Assembly (NCBI GenBank): GCA_900768785.1
Contig: CAAGEG010000053.1
Coordinates: 1-16,819, forward strand
Direction: 5' to 3'
Source: an uncultured Prevotella sp.
Lineage (GTDB): Bacteria > Bacteroidota > Bacteroidia > Bacteroidales > Bacteroidaceae
Length of the DNA: 16,819 nucleotides
Shown: piece after piece, positions 1-7,176 of the stretch
Layout: every line of letters begins with the position of its first letter
Numbering within the stretch: position 1 is the first letter of the stretch
The notes under the pieces: generated by a model
The model's database searches: none
What the model saw: only the letters and a program-made list of their open reading frames with translations
Told to the model about the DNA's origin: nothing
Translations under genes and position numbers: made by a program

Positions 1-20
1 AACGAAAGAAGTGTAGAGCC

Positions 21-147
21 AAACTTCCTGTCAGCATGGATTTTTAATCCGTGCTGAACATATTTTCGGATTTTAAATCCGCAACTATGTTCCGTGAGGA
101 GCCGGAGATACCCACGAACATAATCAAACAGGAGATTTCCGGTATCA
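21..147. repeat. Nested palindromic repeat cluster in gene-free left end
   Basis: This stretch has no convincing reading frame but several inverted repeats in tandem. Arm 31-42 pairs with 46-57 over 12 bp (one G-T pair) around a TTT loop. Bases 67-81 form a 15-nt palindrome, CGGATTTTAAATCCG. GAACATA at 56-62 can pair with TATGTTC at 86-92, and 86-96 can instead pair with 113-122 (one bulge), so at least two folds compete. GATACC at 107-112 also matches GGTATC at 141-146. The GGATT...AATCC core occurs in both of the first two hairpins. This resembles a dispersed intergenic palindromic element; whether it recurs in the genome cannot be seen here. Confidence 0.5.
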
Positions 148-163
148 GAATAAACCAAAACAA

Positions 164-196
164 GTGCGCCCCGAAATTTTCGGAGCGCATCTGTTT
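164..196. terminator. Rho-independent terminator after radA, probably bidirectional
   Basis: TGCGC at 165-169 pairs with GCGCA at 185-189, and after one mismatch the stem continues 171-175 with 179-183, leaving a 3-nt loop. Read on the minus strand the stem follows the radA stop by about 18 nt and is followed by TTGTTTTGG. Read on the plus strand it is followed by CTGTTTTTTG, so it could also end a plus-strand transcript entering from the left. Confidence 0.75.
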
Positions 197-208
197 TTTG
201 TGAATTTC

Positions 209-1600
209 TCAGCCGAATAATGCTCTTAGTGCTTCTTCTACCTTTTTTACGGGTACTAATTCTATGCTGAATCTCTTTGTGTTTAGTCCTTGCATGTTGC
301 TTGTCGGGATTATAATATGGTTGAAACCGAGCTTTTCTGCTTCTGCAACACGTTGTTCAATTCGGCTTACGGGTCTCACTTCTCCGCTTAGACCTACCTC
401 GCCTGCCATGCACCAACCACTCTCAATGGCTGTATCAACGTTGCTTGACAACACAGCGGAAATGATACTTAGGTCCATCGCTAAATCAGTAACGCGCAAA
501 CCGCCGGCAATATTTATGAAGACATCTTTTTGGATAAGTTTAAAACCTACACGTTTTTCCAATACCGCCAATAGCATGTTTAGTCGTCGTTGGTCAAAAC
601 CTGTGGCACTACGTTGGGGCGTACCGTAGGCGGCAGTAGAAACTAATGCTTGTGTCTCCACGAGAAAAGGTCTTACACCCTCTATGACAGAAGATATAGC
701 CACGCCACTAAGTCCTTCGTGCTCTTGTGTGAGCAACAGTTCCGAAGGGTTGCTTACCGGTCGGAGTCCGTCGTTTCTCATCTCGTATATGCCCAATTCC
801 GATGTGCTGCCAAAGCGGTTTTTTATTGAACGCAGTATTCTGTACATATAATGTTGGTCGCCTTCAAACTGAATGACCGTATCTACGATATGTTCCAATA
901 TTTTTGGTCCGGCAAGGGTGCCCTCTTTGTTGATATGTCCGATAAGAATGACGGGTATTCCGCTCGCTTTGGCGAAGCGGAGTAGAGCGGAAGCACACTC
1001 TCTCACTTGTGTTATGCTGCCCGGAGAACTGTCAACGTTGTCTGTGCTTATGGTCTGAATGGAGTCTATGATTATTAACTCTGGCACAGAGTCTTTTATA
1101 CATTTGAAAATGTTTTCCAAAGAGGTCTCGCAAAGTATCAGAACATTGTCGTTTTCGATGTGTGGAATACGATCGGCACGCATCTTCAGTTGTCTGCTAC
1201 TCTCCTCACCGCTTACATACAATATGCGTCGGTCTTGCATTCGGAGTATTGTTTGCAAGGTCAGCGTGCTTTTTCCTATACCCGGTTCGCCTCCAAGTAG
1301 CACAATAGAACCTTTTACAAGTCCACCGCCAAGCACTCTGTTGAGTTCTTTGTCAAGCATATCTATGCGAGGTTCGGCTTTTGCAGATATATCTTTAAGG
1401 GGCAAAGGACTGTTGTCGCTTTTGCCGAAAGACTTTCTGGCCGCCACAGCTGCCGATGTCGCCGCCTTTTGTCCGTTGTCTGCCGATATGCGTATTTCCT
1501 TAAAAGTGTTCCATTGTCCGCAGTTAGGACATTTGCCTATCCACTTTGTTGAGTCGTAACCGCAATTAGAGCACACGTATGCTATCTTGTCTTTTGCCAT
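209..1600 (-). CDS. radA: DNA repair protein RadA (Sms)
   Basis: RadA is a RecA-like ATPase and helicase that helps branch migration during homologous recombination and repair in the cytoplasm. The 463-residue protein has the full family layout. A four-cysteine zinc finger lies at C10, C13, C24 and C27. The Walker A motif GEPGIGKS is at 104-111 and a Walker B stretch ending IIIDS is at 176-180. The RadA signature KNRFG is at 260-264, and a Lon-protease-like P domain occupies about 365-463. Length is typical and no key motif is missing. It is transcribed alone, with a clear promoter about 45 bp upstream and a terminator right after its TGA stop. It diverges from the lipoprotein gene across a shared 214-bp intergenic region. 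Confidence 0.97.
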   Translation of the reverse strand: MAKDKIAYVCSNCGYDSTKWIGKCPNCGQWNTFKEIRISADNGQKAATSAAVAARKSFGKSDNSPLPLKDISAKAEPRIDMLDKELNRVLGGGLVKGSIVLLGGEPGIGKSTLTLQTILRMQDRRILYVSGEESSRQLKMRADRIPHIENDNVLILCETSLENIFKCIKDSVPELIIIDSIQTISTDNVDSSPGSITQVRECASALLRFAKASGIPVILIGHINKEGTLAGPKILEHIVDTVIQFEGDQHYMYRILRSIKNRFGSTSELGIYEMRNDGLRPVSNPSELLLTQEHEGLSGVAISSVIEGVRPFLVETQALVSTAAYGTPQRSATGFDQRRLNMLLAVLEKRVGFKLIQKDVFINIAGGLRVTDLAMDLSIISAVLSSNVDTAIESGWCMAGEVGLSGEVRPVSRIEQRVAEAEKLGFNHIIIPTSNMQGLNTKRFSIELVPVKKVEEALRALFG

Positions 1601-1643
1601 AATGATATATTCTGTCAGAAGCAGTCTTGCTTATTGTTATCGG

Positions 1644-1674
1644 CAAAAATAGTTATAATTTTTTGTGTTACAAA
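1644..1674 (-). promoter_or_regulatory. Promoter of radA (Bacteroidetes type)
   Basis: On the minus strand TTTG (1674-1671), a 19-nt spacer and TATTTTTG (1651-1644) match the Bacteroidetes primary sigma consensus TTTG-N19-21-TAnnTTTG. Transcription should begin near 1637, leaving an untranslated leader of about 37 nt before the radA ATG at 1600. Confidence 0.75.
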
Positions 1675-1691
1675 ATAAATCATTAACTTTG
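1662..1691 (+). promoter_or_regulatory. Promoter of the lipoprotein-TPR pair (Bacteroidetes type)
   Basis: TTTG at 1662-1665, an 18-nt spacer and TAACTTTG at 1684-1691 fit the Bacteroidetes promoter consensus with a spacer one base short of the usual range. The predicted start is near 1696-1698, giving a leader of about 117 nt before the ATG at 1815. Its -33 box lies inside the spacer of the divergent radA promoter and vice versa. Confidence 0.7.
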
Positions 1692-1697
1692 CAAAAT

Positions 1698-1781
1698 CAA
1701 GGTATGGCAAAAGGCTAATATCGCACATTAATAATAAAGAGAGAGGGCGGCTTGTGCGTTAAAACACTTGCCGCCTTTGTT
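1698..1781 (+). promoter_or_regulatory. Structured 5' leader with terminator-like hairpin and possible pseudoknot
   Basis: GGCGGC at 1746-1751 pairs perfectly with GCCGCC at 1770-1775, extended inward after a TT/TT internal loop by GTG 1754-1756 with CAC 1765-1767, and followed by TTTGTTATTTG. This resembles a weak intrinsic terminator between promoter and start codon. CGCACA at 1722-1727 is exactly complementary to TGTGCG at 1753-1758, which competes with the inner part of the hairpin and, with the outer stem, makes an H-type pseudoknot topology. The element could be an attenuator, a riboswitch-like leader, or the 3' end of a small RNA of about 80 nt. I do not recognise a known riboswitch class. 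Confidence 0.45.
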
Positions 1782-1814
1782 ATTTGTGAAACTTAAAAAT
1801 CATTCTTTCGCTAT

Positions 1815-2741
1815 ATGAAAATCAGCAGATTAGTTTGTTCTTTGATGTTGTTGTCGATATGTGTAGCTTGTGGCTCGTCATTTGAGAAAGACCGCCAAAA
1901 AGCTCAGGAAGAGCAAACACGCCTTAATCGTATTGACTCGGCAGCACTAAAAATCGGAGTCTCGCCAACCATAGATTGTCTCCCTCTGTTTGTTGCAAAA
2001 GAATATTGTCTCTTTGACACGCTGAAGGCTGATATCCGTTTGAAGATGTTTGATGCACATATTGATATAGAAGACCAAATATTGAAAGACAAATTGGAAG
2101 GCGGTGTTATTGATTTGGTACGCGGACAACGACTTAAATCAAAAGGCGTGAGCGTGGTTTATGCCACATCTACCCCAGCTTATTGGCAGATAATAGGCAA
2201 CAGGAAATCAAGAATAAGGCAAGTCAAACAACTTGATGACAAGATGATAGCTATGACACGCTATTCTGCTCCTGCCCTATTTGCCGATTACGCCTCTGAT
2301 AGTGCACGATTAAAGAGAGATAATGTGTTTAAGATACAAATTAATGATATGAGTTTGCGGCTGAAAATGCTCCTTAACAATGAGATAGATGCAGTGGTTT
2401 TGGGTGAGCCTTATGCTACTGTGGCACGACTGTATAAGAATAATGTATTGATGGACAGTCGTAACATGGGCTTTAAACTCGGAGCAATAGTTCTAAACGG
2501 CAATAAAACAGCATCTAAAAAGCGCAAACAGCAACTTGATGTTTTTTTGAAAGGATATGCTGCTGCTTGCGATTCGTTAGACAAATATGGCATGAAGCAC
2601 TATGCAGACTTATTGGGAAAATACTATAAACTTGACAAGCGAAGCATAGAAGCTTTGCCTGATGTGAAATTCGGAAATCTGTCAAAGCCCTCAAAAGCCG
2701 ATTTGGAACGTGTGGATAAGTGGTTGAACTCTCCCAACTGA
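1815..2741 (+). CDS. Lipoprotein resembling ABC-transporter substrate-binding proteins (SsuA/THI5/NMT1-like)
   Basis: The 308-residue product begins with a lipoprotein signal peptide; the likely lipidated residue is C19 (ICVAC, an unusual Cys at the -3 position). After a charged linker the fold starts near residue 45 with IGVSPTIDCLPLFVAKEY, the pattern of periplasmic binding proteins of the nitrate/sulfonate/thiamine-precursor type. The segment around 188-204 (NNEIDAVVLGEPYATVA) matches the second conserved block of that family. No permease or ATPase gene is next to it, so the ligand is unknown and a transport role is inferred only from the fold. It is followed after 19 nt by the TPR gene and probably co-transcribed with it. 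The start is supported by the signal peptide directly after the ATG. Confidence 0.75.
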   Translation: MKISRLVCSLMLLSICVACGSSFEKDRQKAQEEQTRLNRIDSAALKIGVSPTIDCLPLFVAKEYCLFDTLKADIRLKMFDAHIDIEDQILKDKLEGGVIDLVRGQRLKSKGVSVVYATSTPAYWQIIGNRKSRIRQVKQLDDKMIAMTRYSAPALFADYASDSARLKRDNVFKIQINDMSLRLKMLLNNEIDAVVLGEPYATVARLYKNNVLMDSRNMGFKLGAIVLNGNKTASKKRKQQLDVFLKGYAAACDSLDKYGMKHYADLLGKYYKLDKRSIEALPDVKFGNLSKPSKADLERVDKWLNSPN

Positions 2742-2760
2742 CATTATAAAGAGATCACAG

Positions 2761-4953
2761 ATGATAACAGACGACAAAATAAATAGCTCTATACTCAAAA
2801 TTTTAGATAGTATTGACTCCATGCGTCTTGGCACGGCGATAAGTTGCTTGCGCTCTTTTGTGGAAGAAAACCGTTGTGCCATAAGTATTGACGATATAGA
2901 CAACATGGACAGAGATTACAATCTGATGTTGCATTATTGGGGACAAGGATATGTTGACCCGCAGAATGTTACGATTTTTGACGCACTAAGAAAGAAAGCT
3001 TACGAATGTCTCATAAAGATAATCATAACTTATGAAATAAAGAATGAGCCTTTTTTTACAAACAACTTTAATGCTTCATTAGGCTATGATATGGCTCCAG
3101 AGTCTGTCTTGACCCGTCTGCAAAATTTTGTTGCCGATGTTGCCATGCTCACTTTGGACAATAACGATGTGGCAACAACTGGTGAGAAAGATGTCTATTG
3201 CAAGCATGACCAATTCAGACAAGCACTCTTTTGTCATATTTTGACATCTTCTCTGTGGAGCGAAGATTGCGCTAAGACTTTTAATGACATTTTACTCTCG
3301 CCGATAACTGACTATATAGATGCTCAAATCATTATAAGCGCTTTGACAATAGCCCTTATTTGTCATCCCGACAGACGCAAATTCGAGACGTTGGTAAATG
3401 TGTATATGCATGCAGATAACGAGACGATGCGCCAAAAAGCATTTGTAGGTTGGGTATTTGCTTTGACTTCACCTTATTGTCTTGACTTTTATTATGCTGA
3501 TATTATTGCAAAAACGCAAGAGAACAACAATGTCTGTTCCGAACTGATAGACCTGCAAAAGCAAGTAGTCCTATGTATGGAGGCGGAGAAAGACCACTCT
3601 ATGATACAGAAAGACATAATTCCTGATATCATGAAAGGGCAGAACTTCTCTTTCACATCAAGCGGAATAAAGGAGAAAGAAGAAGACCCGTTGGAAGACA
3701 TCATTAATCCGGAATTTTCTGATAAGGCGATGGAAAAAATGGAAGACAGCATACGCAAAATGGTAGATATGCAGAAAGCCGGTTCCGACATATATTTCGG
3801 TGGGTTCTCACAAATGAAACGCTACCCGTTTTTTTATAAGATAGCAAACTGGTTCATGCCGTTTTATGTGCAAAATCCCGAAATATCCAACGCCATAGAC
3901 AAAGTAGGAAATGTGTCGATTATATCATCCATTGTCGATAAAGGACCGTTTTGTGATAGTGATAAATATTCTTTTGCCATAGCGTTGTCGAGTATCATAA
4001 ACCAAATTCCCAAAGAGATGCGTGAAATGCTTGATGGCGGAGAAGTAAATCCTATGATGACAGATATTGACAAAACCGAAACGGTATATATAAGACGCAT
4101 GGTTTTGCAAGATATGTATCGCTTTTTCCGTTTGTTCCCATATCGTGCGAGAATAAAAAGTCCGTTTGATGAAGATACATTCTTATTTGTTGTCAACCCC
4201 CAATTTGACTTTTGTCTCAAAGAAAAAGCCTTGCATAGCATATTCCACTTCATGCTTAAGCACAAGAAGAAGTCGGCTTTGAAACGTCTGTATGAAAAGA
4301 TACCAAAGACTGATGATACAAGATTGCTCATGATGCAAGCGGTATATCAGAATGTTTACGGAGGCAATAATAGCGAGGTAATAGCATGTTTGAAATTAAT
4401 AATCGACAAAGAGCCGAATAATCTTCGTGCTTTAAAAATGCTTGGTTCTGCCTATTTGAAAGCAGATGATTATGCAAATGCCGCCTCGTGCTTTGAACGT
4501 ATTCACACCTTAGACACCGAAAACCGAGATAACACTCTCCTTTATTGCATGGCGTTGTCTAAGAACAAAGACTATGAAAAAGCCTTAAACCTGTTGTATA
4601 TGCTTTCGGTTGAGACCACCGACAATACCAATGTTACACGTGTCTTGGCGTGGACTCTCATGTGTATGTCGCGATATTCGCAGGCACAAAAAGAGTATCT
4701 GCGTCTTTTGGAACAAGAAGATGTGGAGACCGGAGACCGCTTAAATTTCGGCTATTGTCAATGGTTGCAAGGCAATATTGCTGATGCCGCACAAACATTT
4801 AGTGATTATTGCCGCATGTCTGATGCAGATAACAGCTCTGAAATTATTATAGAAGAGTTTTACAAAGACTCATCTTTCCTCTATGAACATGGCATCACGA
4901 CAAGAGATTTCTCTATGATGGCAGACCTTGTGGCGTTAAAGTACGGGAGTTAA
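2761..4953 (+). CDS. Large TPR-repeat protein, function unknown
   Basis: This 730-residue protein has no signal peptide or membrane segment, so it is probably cytoplasmic. The first 500 residues are mostly helical and I cannot assign them to a named family; an acidic linker lies near 305-335 and an aromatic, relatively conserved-looking block (FGGFSQMKRYPFFYKIANWF) at 346-365. From about 520 to 690 there are roughly four to five tetratricopeptide-like helical pairs, for example ALKMLGSAYLKADDYANAAS at 557-576 and the repeat around 625-655. TPRs mediate protein-protein contacts, so a scaffold or assembly role is likely. The gene starts 19 nt after the lipoprotein gene. Its last 18 bp overlap the end of the convergent phospholipase-D gene, leaving no room for a terminator between them. 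Confidence 0.8.
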   Translation: MITDDKINSSILKILDSIDSMRLGTAISCLRSFVEENRCAISIDDIDNMDRDYNLMLHYWGQGYVDPQNVTIFDALRKKAYECLIKIIITYEIKNEPFFTNNFNASLGYDMAPESVLTRLQNFVADVAMLTLDNNDVATTGEKDVYCKHDQFRQALFCHILTSSLWSEDCAKTFNDILLSPITDYIDAQIIISALTIALICHPDRRKFETLVNVYMHADNETMRQKAFVGWVFALTSPYCLDFYYADIIAKTQENNNVCSELIDLQKQVVLCMEAEKDHSMIQKDIIPDIMKGQNFSFTSSGIKEKEEDPLEDIINPEFSDKAMEKMEDSIRKMVDMQKAGSDIYFGGFSQMKRYPFFYKIANWFMPFYVQNPEISNAIDKVGNVSIISSIVDKGPFCDSDKYSFAIALSSIINQIPKEMREMLDGGEVNPMMTDIDKTETVYIRRMVLQDMYRFFRLFPYRARIKSPFDEDTFLFVVNPQFDFCLKEKALHSIFHFMLKHKKKSALKRLYEKIPKTDDTRLLMMQAVYQNVYGGNNSEVIACLKLIIDKEPNNLRALKMLGSAYLKADDYANAASCFERIHTLDTENRDNTLLYCMALSKNKDYEKALNLLYMLSVETTDNTNVTRVLAWTLMCMSRYSQAQKEYLRLLEQEDVETGDRLNFGYCQWLQGNIADAAQTFSDYCRMSDADNSSEIIIEEFYKDSSFLYEHGITTRDFSMMADLVALKYGS

Positions 4954-6201
4954 CAGGTGAGCAAACCACCCTACAAACTTCTTCCACGATGTACGCCATG
5001 CGTCCCACGACTCTTCTGTCAACTTAAACGACTCTTTTTTGTCATTATCAAACATGTTGGATAGCTGTTGTGTGGTGCAGCGATCTATTATTACCGCATT
5101 CGCTTCATAGTCGAAATTAAGGCTTCGGGAGTTAAGATTGGCACTACCTATGGTGCAGAAACGACCGTCAACCATTATCACCTTTGTGTGGTGAAATCCC
5201 TTTTCGTATATCCAAACATCCGCCCCCTGCTTCATCAACTTATGAACATTATAAAACACACAGTCGGGTGTGAGAGGTATATCGCTATGAGAAGACACCA
5301 TAATCTCTACTTTCACACCTCGTTTTACTGCTTGTTTAAGAGCCTTTTTCAGTTTCCTGTTTAGAGTAAGATATGGGTTTACGAGTTTTATACTGTCTTG
5401 AGCCTTGTTAATAGCTTCGGTATAAAACGTTCTTATTATGGCATTTGACGTCTTCGGTTCACGATTAATGATACCAACCATTTTGTGCCCTGCCGATTTA
5501 CAAATATCGCTTTTGAGTCCCTTGATATAGTCTGCGCCATGAAAACCACGATAATATTCGGCTCCATATATGTTTTGTCCGCTTACCTTATTCCATATTT
5601 TCAGAAAGATGCTTTGAAGAGTATTCACTTCATCACCCTCAATACGACAATGCATATCGCGCCATTCGCCTACTTGTTCCGTGCCGTTGATGTAATAGTC
5701 GGCAACATTCATGCCTCCGGTATATGCTGTTTTACCATCAATAACAACAATTTTTCTATGGTCTCTCAATAGCACATGGTTTATCCACGGGAACCTTACG
5801 GGGTCAAACTCATATATTTCAATTCCTTTGGAACGTATATTTTCAAGGTGCTTCTTCTTCAAAGGACGATTGTTGGAGTCGTTACCAAAACCGTCAAACA
5901 ACGCTCTTACTTTAACTCCCTCTTTAACTTTTTCTGCCAGAAGATTGAACAATAACGAAGCAATAGAGTCGTTTCGGAAGTTGAAATATTCAAGATGAAC
6001 GCTACTCTTGGCTTGTTTTATTGCCTTAAACATATCATCAAACTTCTCTTGGCCGCTTATAAGCAAAGTTACAGAGTTGTTGTTAGAGAACGAAACACCC
6101 TCTTTGCGCAGACAATCAACTATCAGAGAGTCGGAAGTCTGTGCAAAGACATGTGTATATGCTGAGATAAAGAACAGTAAAATCAGTCGTTTAAACATCA
6201 T
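4936..6201 (-). CDS. Secreted phospholipase D / cardiolipin synthase family protein
   Basis: The protein has two complete HKD motifs: H148-x-K150-x4-D155 followed by GGMN (162-165), and H338-x-K340-x4-D345 followed by GSANLNSRS (352-360). Two such motifs form one active site in phospholipase D and bacterial cardiolipin synthases, which transfer a phosphatidyl group through a His intermediate. In place of the two N-terminal membrane helices of ClsA it has a cleavable-looking signal peptide (residues 1-20, ending VFA before Q21), so it should act in the periplasm or beyond. Its 421 residues are close to the family length. The start lies 3 nt after the kdsD stop, so translation is probably coupled; a second ATG directly follows the first. 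Cardiolipin synthesis is more likely than lipid breakdown, but the substrate is inferred. Confidence 0.85.
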   Translation of the reverse strand: MMFKRLILLFFISAYTHVFAQTSDSLIVDCLRKEGVSFSNNNSVTLLISGQEKFDDMFKAIKQAKSSVHLEYFNFRNDSIASLLFNLLAEKVKEGVKVRALFDGFGNDSNNRPLKKKHLENIRSKGIEIYEFDPVRFPWINHVLLRDHRKIVVIDGKTAYTGGMNVADYYINGTEQVGEWRDMHCRIEGDEVNTLQSIFLKIWNKVSGQNIYGAEYYRGFHGADYIKGLKSDICKSAGHKMVGIINREPKTSNAIIRTFYTEAINKAQDSIKLVNPYLTLNRKLKKALKQAVKRGVKVEIMVSSHSDIPLTPDCVFYNVHKLMKQGADVWIYEKGFHHTKVIMVDGRFCTIGSANLNSRSLNFDYEANAVIIDRCTTQQLSNMFDNDKKESFKLTEESWDAWRTSWKKFVGWFAHLLTPVL

Positions 6202-6204
6202 ATT

Positions 6205-7170
6205 TTAAATCATACAACTATAATGATCTACAACTCCGAGCAGATGATTGTCGTCATCAACAACCAAGACAGAGTGAACTTTATATTTATTCATTATGCT
6301 TTGAACTTCCGTAATTTTAGTTTCGGGCTTTACAATCTTTGGCGTTATTGTCATTATGTCCTCAACAGTCTTGTCAAAGAATTGTGCTTGCCAACGTTCC
6401 ATAGCTCTTCTTATGTCACCGTCGGTTATCAATCCGGCTATTTTTTCATTTACTATTGCAACGCCAAGACCGAGTTTACATTTACTGACCATAATAATAG
6501 CTTCGCCAAGATGCGTTTCGGGAGACATTATCGGCATGTCGTTGGTTCGCATAACGTCTGCTGCCGTTGTCAACAACCTTTTCCCAAGCTCACCACCAGG
6601 ATGAAATTGTGCAAAATCGCGCGGCTTGAAGTTTCTCACATGCATCAAAGCAACAGCAAGAGCATCACCCATGACAAGCGTAACCGTAGTGCTGCTTGTT
6701 GGAGCAAGGTTCAATGGACATGCTTCTCTGCTTACTTCAACATGCAAATGAACGTTACTATATTTTGCAAGCAACGATTTAGGATTGCCACTCATGCCTA
6801 TTATAGGTATATTCATGTGCAGAACCATTGGTATGAAACGCAATAGTTCATCGGTTTGTCCCGAGTTGCTGATTGCCAACACCACATCATCTTTTGTCAT
6901 CACACCCAGATCGCCATGAAAAACATCAAGAGGATTGATAAAAAACGATGGTGTTCCGGTGCTTGATAATGTTGCCGCAATCTTTGCACCTATATGTCCG
7001 CTTTTGCCAACTCCGGTAACTATCACTTTACCTTTGCATTTATATATCATGTCAACCGCACGGTCGAAGTTCTCATCCAATTGTGGCAGCAGGTCTAATA
7101 CTGCTTGAGCCTCTTCCTTTATACATTGTTCGGCAAAGAGCCTCACATCTTGGCAACTTATGTTTCCCAT
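6205..7170 (-). CDS. kdsD: Arabinose-5-phosphate isomerase (KpsF/GutQ/KdsD family)
   Basis: The enzyme interconverts ribulose 5-phosphate and arabinose 5-phosphate, the first step towards Kdo for LPS. The 321-residue protein has the standard order: an N-terminal SIS sugar-isomerase domain (about 35-175) with GVGKSGHIG at 53-61, SNSGQT at 101-106 and LAPTSSTT at 155-162; the linker motif FAQFHPGGELGKRLL at 186-200; then two CBS domains (about 205-321). The pathway partner kdsA is two genes upstream in the same direction, which supports a biosynthetic KdsD role over a gut- or capsule-specific paralogue. It starts 6 nt after the DUF4832-type gene. The C-terminus (VVDHYSCMI) differs from the usual ending of the second CBS domain, but the domain is complete. 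Confidence 0.93.
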   Translation of the reverse strand: MGNISCQDVRLFAEQCIKEEAQAVLDLLPQLDENFDRAVDMIYKCKGKVIVTGVGKSGHIGAKIAATLSSTGTPSFFINPLDVFHGDLGVMTKDDVVLAISNSGQTDELLRFIPMVLHMNIPIIGMSGNPKSLLAKYSNVHLHVEVSREACPLNLAPTSSTTVTLVMGDALAVALMHVRNFKPRDFAQFHPGGELGKRLLTTAADVMRTNDMPIMSPETHLGEAIIMVSKCKLGLGVAIVNEKIAGLITDGDIRRAMERWQAQFFDKTVEDIMTITPKIVKPETKITEVQSIMNKYKVHSVLVVDDDNHLLGVVDHYSCMI

Positions 7171-7176
7171 ATCCTT

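Noticed and set aside
5068..5998. Several plus-strand open frames of 95-98 codons opposite the PLD gene
   Set aside because: They are antisense to a gene with both HKD motifs intact and show low-complexity, Cys/Phe-rich translations typical of shadow frames.
6223..6846. 207-codon plus-strand open frame opposite kdsD
   Set aside because: Antisense to a well-conserved SIS-CBS enzyme; the translation is rich in His, Tyr, Phe and Cys and resembles no protein family.
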